Shown here: positions 58,546-61,605 of the stretch, in pieces
Layout of the letters: the number at the start of each line of letters is the position of its first letter
Numbering within the stretch: the stretch's first letter is position 1
From: JBFKQC01 sp041627895
GTDB taxonomy: Bacteria; Pseudomonadota; Alphaproteobacteria; Rhodobacterales; Rhodobacteraceae
DNA: 61,605 bases
Reading direction: 5' to 3'
Assembly: GCA_041627895.1 (NCBI GenBank)
Contig: JBFKQC010000015.1
Span: 1-61,605, forward strand
Translations under genes and position numbers: made by a program
The notes under the pieces: model-generated
What the model was told of the DNA's origin: nothing
Seen by the model: the letters and a program-made list of their open reading frames with translations, nothing else
Database searches by the model: none

Positions 58546-58677
58546 ATGGGCGACCGCAGTCCGAAGAAACGGCCGAAGAAGGCCAAGATCTCTCTCAAGG
58601 AACCTCCCTCGCCTGCGCGCACCGCCAGCGAGGTCCGACCCGCCACCAGCGGACCCAGAAAACCGGGCCATAAATAG
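58546..58677 (+). CDS. Possible 43-residue basic protein
   Basis: MGDRSPKKRPKKAKISLKEP opens a Lys/Arg/Pro-rich peptide without hydrophobic segment. The start MGDRSPK resembles small basic proteins I recall from alpha- and betaproteobacteria, but the ribosome site (AGGG, 11 nt away) is weak. It is divergent from phaC. Could equally be chance. Confidence 0.35.
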   Translation: MGDRSPKKRPKKAKISLKEPPSPARTASEVRPATSGPRKPGHK

Positions 58678-58692
58678 GTATTGAGGCCCCGC

Positions 58693-58730
58693 CGCACCGC
58701 TTCCGCATCCCAACCCGCGGAAGCGGTGCG
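58693..58730. terminator. Strong 14-bp hairpin
   Basis: CGCACCGCTTCCGC (58693-58706) and GCGGAAGCGGTGCG (58717-58730), 10-nt loop, 15 nt after the end of the possible small gene. No T run. It could end that gene or lie in the phaC 5' untranslated region. Confidence 0.5.
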
Positions 58731-59154
58731 TTGCGTCTTGCGGCGGTCACTGCCCCTTCGCGATCTGCCGGGCGCGTCCGGGCGCGGCGCAAGCGGACCC
58801 GGGAATGTGCGAGAGCCGTGCGCGTGCAGGCGGTCCTGCGCGATCTCCGGCGTGTCCTCAGACCCGGGCGCGAGCACCTTGTCCGGCCGGCGCATCACGC
58901 CGCTTGCGTTGCCGGGGCCTGCTCTGCGCGAAGGAGCCGTCATCCGGGAAGTGCCCCACGTCGTGGTGCAAGAACGCCGACCATCGCCGCGACGGGGTGC
59001 CTGCGGCCTCAAGGCGTGTCGCGTCGCGGGGGCAGTGCCAAGGAAACGGCCTTGCCGAACAGATTCGGACCGATGGGGCTCGACCGCAAAAGGCGGGTCG
59101 GATTCCCCGGGCGAAAAAGGACTCATTTCGACAGGGTTTCGCCACCGCACGCCC

Positions 59155-59300
59155 TGTTAACCCCGCCCGGTGCCGGCATCCGCACCGACGCGATACCGAC
59201 GCAATACATACGTAATACCGACGTGCCGATTCCCAGCAAAACAAGGTGTTAACCCCGATTCGCGGGCCGGGCGCGCGCGCCGGCTTTCCTGGCGGTTAAC
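59155..59300. repeat. TTAAC-containing short direct repeats
   Basis: TGTTAACCCCG occurs at 59155-59165 and 59247-59257, and GGTTAAC at 59294-59300. Between them CCGACG recurs three times (near 59184, 59196, 59218). The TTAAC core equals a CtrA half-site, but no full TTAA-N7-TTAA arrangement is present. Confidence 0.4.
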
Positions 59301-59323
59301 ATTCCGGGCCGGTGGCCCCCGGC

Positions 59324-61585
59324 TCAGCCGTAGACCGCGACCGGCGTTCCGGCGATCGCCGACATGTTCAGCAGCCCGCGCGCGGTGATCGACGGCGTCA
59401 CGATATGCGCGCGGTTGCCCATGCCCATCAGGATCGGCCCGACCTCCAGCCCGTTGGCCTTCATCTTCAGGATGTTGCGCACGCCCGAGGCCGCATCGGT
59501 GTTGGCGAAGACCAGGCAGTTGGCCGGCCCCTCGAACCGCGCACTCGGGAAGATGCGGTCGCGCAGCATCTGGTCCAGCGCCGCGTCGGCATGCATCTCG
59601 CCCTCATAGGCGAAATCGCGGGGCGCGCTGTCCAGGATGTCCAGCGCCGCGCGCATCCGCCGCCCGGTGTCGCATTCCAGGTTGCCGAACTGCGAATGCG
59701 AGCACATGGCGATCTTCGGCGAGACCCCGAAACGGCGGATGTGCCGCGCGCAGGCGACGACGGTGTCGGCGATCTGCTGCGGCGTGGGTTCGGGATGCAC
59801 CTGGGTGTCCGAGACGAAAAGCGGCCCGTCCTCGAGAATCATCAGGCTGAGCGCGCCGATCGGGTGCAACTCGTCCGTTCCCAGCACCTCTTCGATGTAT
59901 TTCAGGTGCCAGAGATATTGCCCGAAGGTCCCGCAGATCAGGCTGTCGGCCTCGCCGCGATAGACCATGACCGCGCCGATCGCCGTGTTGTTGGTGCGCA
60001 TGATCGCGCGGGCGAGGTCGGGCGTCACGCCGCGGCGCTCCATGATCCGGTGATAGGTCGACCAATAGTCGTTGTAGCGCGGGTCGGATTGCGGGTTCAC
60101 GATCTCGAAATCCCGGCCCGGGCGGATCGGCAGCCCGGCGCGCTCGGCCCGGTGCTCGACCACTTCGGGGCGTCCGATCAGGATCGGGCGGTCGGTGGTT
60201 TCCTCGATCATCGCGTTGGCGGCGCGCAGCACGCGCTCTTCCTCGCCCTCGGCGAAGACGATGCTGCGCGAGGCCGTCGCGGCGGCATCGAAGACCGGAC
60301 GCATGATCAGCGCCGAGCGGAACACCGAGCTGTCCAGCCGGCGGCGATAGGCGCCCATATCCTCGATCGGGCGCGTGGCGACGCCGGACTCCATCGCCGC
60401 CTTCGCCACAGCGGTGGCGACGACGCCGGTCAGGCGCGGGTCGAACGCCTTGGGGATCAGGTAGTTCGGCCCGAACTTCATGTCCTCGCCGCGATAGGCC
60501 GCCGCCGCCTCGGCACTGGTCGAGGCGCGGGCCAGCCCGGCGATCGCCTCGATGCAGGCGATCTCCATCGCGTCGTTGATCTCGGTCGCGCCCACGTCCA
60601 GCGCGCCGCGGAAGATGAACGGAAAGCACAGCACGTTGTTGACCTGGTTCGGCACGTCCGACCGGCCGGTGGCGATAATCGCGTCGGGCGCGACCGCGCG
60701 CGCGTCGTCGGGCATGATTTCGGGCGTGGGGTTGGCCAGCGCGAAGATGATCGGCTTTTCGGCCATCTTCGCCACCATCTCGGGCTTCAGCACGTTCGGC
60801 CCCGAAAGCCCCAGGAACAGGTCGGCGCCGTCGATCACGTCGCCCAGGCCCTGCGGCCCGCCGGGCTGGGCAAACTCGGCCTTCTGCGGCGTCATGTCCT
60901 CGGCCCGGCCCTCGTGAACCAGCCCGTGCAGGTCGCAAAGCCATACGTTGCTGCGCTGCACCCCCAATTTCAGCAGCATGTTGAGACAGGCGATCCCTGC
61001 CGCGCCGCCGCCGGTCGAGACCACCTTGATGTCCTCGAACCCCTTGCCCGCCACGCGCAGCGCGTTCGTCGCCGCGGCGCCCACGACGATGGCGGTGCCG
61101 TGCTGGTCGTCGTGAAAGACGGGGATGTTCATCCGCTCGCGGCAGAGCTTCTCGACGATGAAGCAGTCCGGCGCCTTGATGTCCTCGAGGTTGATCGCCC
61201 CGAAGGTTGGTTCCAGCGCGCAGACGATATCGGCCAGCCTTTCCGGGTCGCTCTCGTTCAGTTCGATGTCGAAACAGTCGATCCCGGCGAATTTCTTGAA
61301 CAGGACCGCCTTGCCTTCCATCACCGGCTTGGAGGCCAGCGCGCCGATATTGCCGAGGCCCAGCACCGCGCTGCCATTGGTGACCACCGCCACGAGGTTG
61401 CCGCGCGCCGTGTAGAGGCGGGCCGTCTGCGGATCGGCGTGGATCTCGCGGCACGGGATCGCCACGCCCGGCGAGTAGGCCAGCGACAGGTCGCGCTGCG
61501 TCAGGAAGGGCTTGGTGGCCACTACCTGCAGCTTGCCGGGCGGGCGCTGGCTGTGGTAGTGCAGGGCTTCGTCGCGCTCGTTCAT
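59324..61585 (-). CDS. maeB: NADP-dependent malic enzyme with phosphotransacetylase-like domain
   Basis: 753 residues. N-terminal malic enzyme domain (1-430): YSPGVAIPCREI, the NAD(P) loop GGGAAGIAC and VFHDDQHGTA. The C-terminal PTA-like domain (430-753) contains SIVFAEGEEERVLRAA and GMGNRAHIVTPSITARG; in MaeB it regulates rather than catalyses. It makes pyruvate and NADPH from malate, feeding gluconeogenesis balance and polymer synthesis. Complete, with start 20 nt from the window edge. Confidence 0.96.
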   Translation of the reverse strand: MNERDEALHYHSQRPPGKLQVVATKPFLTQRDLSLAYSPGVAIPCREIHADPQTARLYTARGNLVAVVTNGSAVLGLGNIGALASKPVMEGKAVLFKKFAGIDCFDIELNESDPERLADIVCALEPTFGAINLEDIKAPDCFIVEKLCRERMNIPVFHDDQHGTAIVVGAAATNALRVAGKGFEDIKVVSTGGGAAGIACLNMLLKLGVQRSNVWLCDLHGLVHEGRAEDMTPQKAEFAQPGGPQGLGDVIDGADLFLGLSGPNVLKPEMVAKMAEKPIIFALANPTPEIMPDDARAVAPDAIIATGRSDVPNQVNNVLCFPFIFRGALDVGATEINDAMEIACIEAIAGLARASTSAEAAAAYRGEDMKFGPNYLIPKAFDPRLTGVVATAVAKAAMESGVATRPIEDMGAYRRRLDSSVFRSALIMRPVFDAAATASRSIVFAEGEEERVLRAANAMIEETTDRPILIGRPEVVEHRAERAGLPIRPGRDFEIVNPQSDPRYNDYWSTYHRIMERRGVTPDLARAIMRTNNTAIGAVMVYRGEADSLICGTFGQYLWHLKYIEEVLGTDELHPIGALSLMILEDGPLFVSDTQVHPEPTPQQIADTVVACARHIRRFGVSPKIAMCSHSQFGNLECDTGRRMRAALDILDSAPRDFAYEGEMHADAALDQMLRDRIFPSARFEGPANCLVFANTDAASGVRNILKMKANGLEVGPILMGMGNRAHIVTPSITARGLLNMSAIAGTPVAVYG

Positions 61586-61605
61586 GTCCTGCTCCTGCGG
61601 ACCGG

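Larger units (their letters stand above)
58374..59323. other. 950-nt region between maeB and phaC
   Basis: Downstream of maeB and upstream of phaC, both leftward. It holds a possible 43-residue gene (58546-58677), a 14-bp hairpin (58693-58730) and a patch with repeated TGTTAACCCCG (59155, 59247). Longer open frames on both strands are Arg/Pro-rich and lack recognisable domains; none is called. It should contain the phaC promoter. Confidence 0.5.

Noticed and set aside
58395..59150. 251-codon minus-strand frame in the maeB-phaC gap
   Set aside because: Arg/Ser/Pro-rich, no recognisable domain, no ribosome site. Short resemblances to GMC oxidoreductase C-termini were too weak to call a pseudogene.
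59155..59300. CtrA binding site
   Set aside because: Only TTAAC half-sites; the TTAA-N7-TTAA full motif is absent, so no regulatory call was made.
1..61605. tRNA, rRNA, 4.5S RNA, tmRNA, CRISPR, transposases, prophage genes
   Set aside because: Gaps were read for T-loop and anticodon-arm patterns and for repeat arrays; none was convincing. A covariance-model scan would be decisive for small RNAs.

Overview
The window is GC-rich chromosomal DNA from an alphaproteobacterium, most likely a member of the Rhodobacterales (Roseobacter/Paracoccus group). The evidence is the partitioning ATPase mipZ, an ffh / chorismate mutase / rpsP / rimM / trmD / rplS / rpmE block, an Fo ATP synthase operon (atpI-B-E-b'-b) separate from F1, a class I PHA synthase, a two-domain malic enzyme, and a recurring intergenic element of a type I associate with this group. 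The assignment rests on recognised protein families and gene order, not on a marker-gene phylogeny.

Region 1 (1-12.8 kb) is an accessory-looking catabolic and uptake locus for a methylated amine, probably a betaine. Leftward from a short divergent promoter run an FAD demethylase of the dimethylglycine/sarcosine dehydrogenase type, a zinc-free MDR oxidoreductase and two overlapping enolase-superfamily enzymes. Rightward run a RpiR-type regulator, a Rieske oxygenase of the quaternary-amine class, a universal stress protein, a BCCT betaine transporter, an SDR and an aldehyde dehydrogenase. Two matching operator-like sites flank and overlap the regulator start. This is the best candidate for an uncharacterised pathway.

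Region 2 (12.8-19.2 kb) holds an ankyrin/cytochrome c fusion, a carboxymuconolactone decarboxylase-like protein, a secreted SnoaL-like protein, a LuxR regulator, mipZ, a LysE-type exporter, a secreted rhodanese and a TVP38-type membrane protein.

Region 3 (19.2-26.9 kb) is the translation and protein-targeting block read leftward. Extra genes are embedded in it: a sulfotransferase-like gene between rimM and trmD, and three tandem GNAT acetyltransferases between ffh and the chorismate mutase.

Region 4 (26.9-36.4 kb) has a VOC protein, LysR, ArsR and GntR regulators, the Fo operon with a clear promoter and terminator, an OmpA-type lipoprotein, an Ada-like methyltransferase, and nth coupled to a PfkB sugar/nucleoside kinase.

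Region 5 (36.5-43.1 kb) is the rod-shape operon mreB-mreC-mreD-mrdA-rodA followed by a hydroxyacid reductase. Most of its junctions are overlapping starts and stops.

Region 6 (43.4-61.6 kb) is mixed: a GcvA-like LysR, a secreted HExxH protein, an SGNH hydrolase, a YdeI-like protein, an enoyl-CoA hydratase, a WYL regulator with a VOC gene and a strong dyad, an SDR coupled to a hydroxypyruvate isomerase, DUF817, glyA, nadK, DUF4342, and an unrecognised His/Asp/Gly-rich repeat protein. It ends with prpE and phaC (propionyl-CoA activation next to PHA polymerisation), a roughly 950-base stretch with little recognisable coding, and maeB. No rRNA, tRNA, CRISPR array, transposase or prophage gene was recognised.
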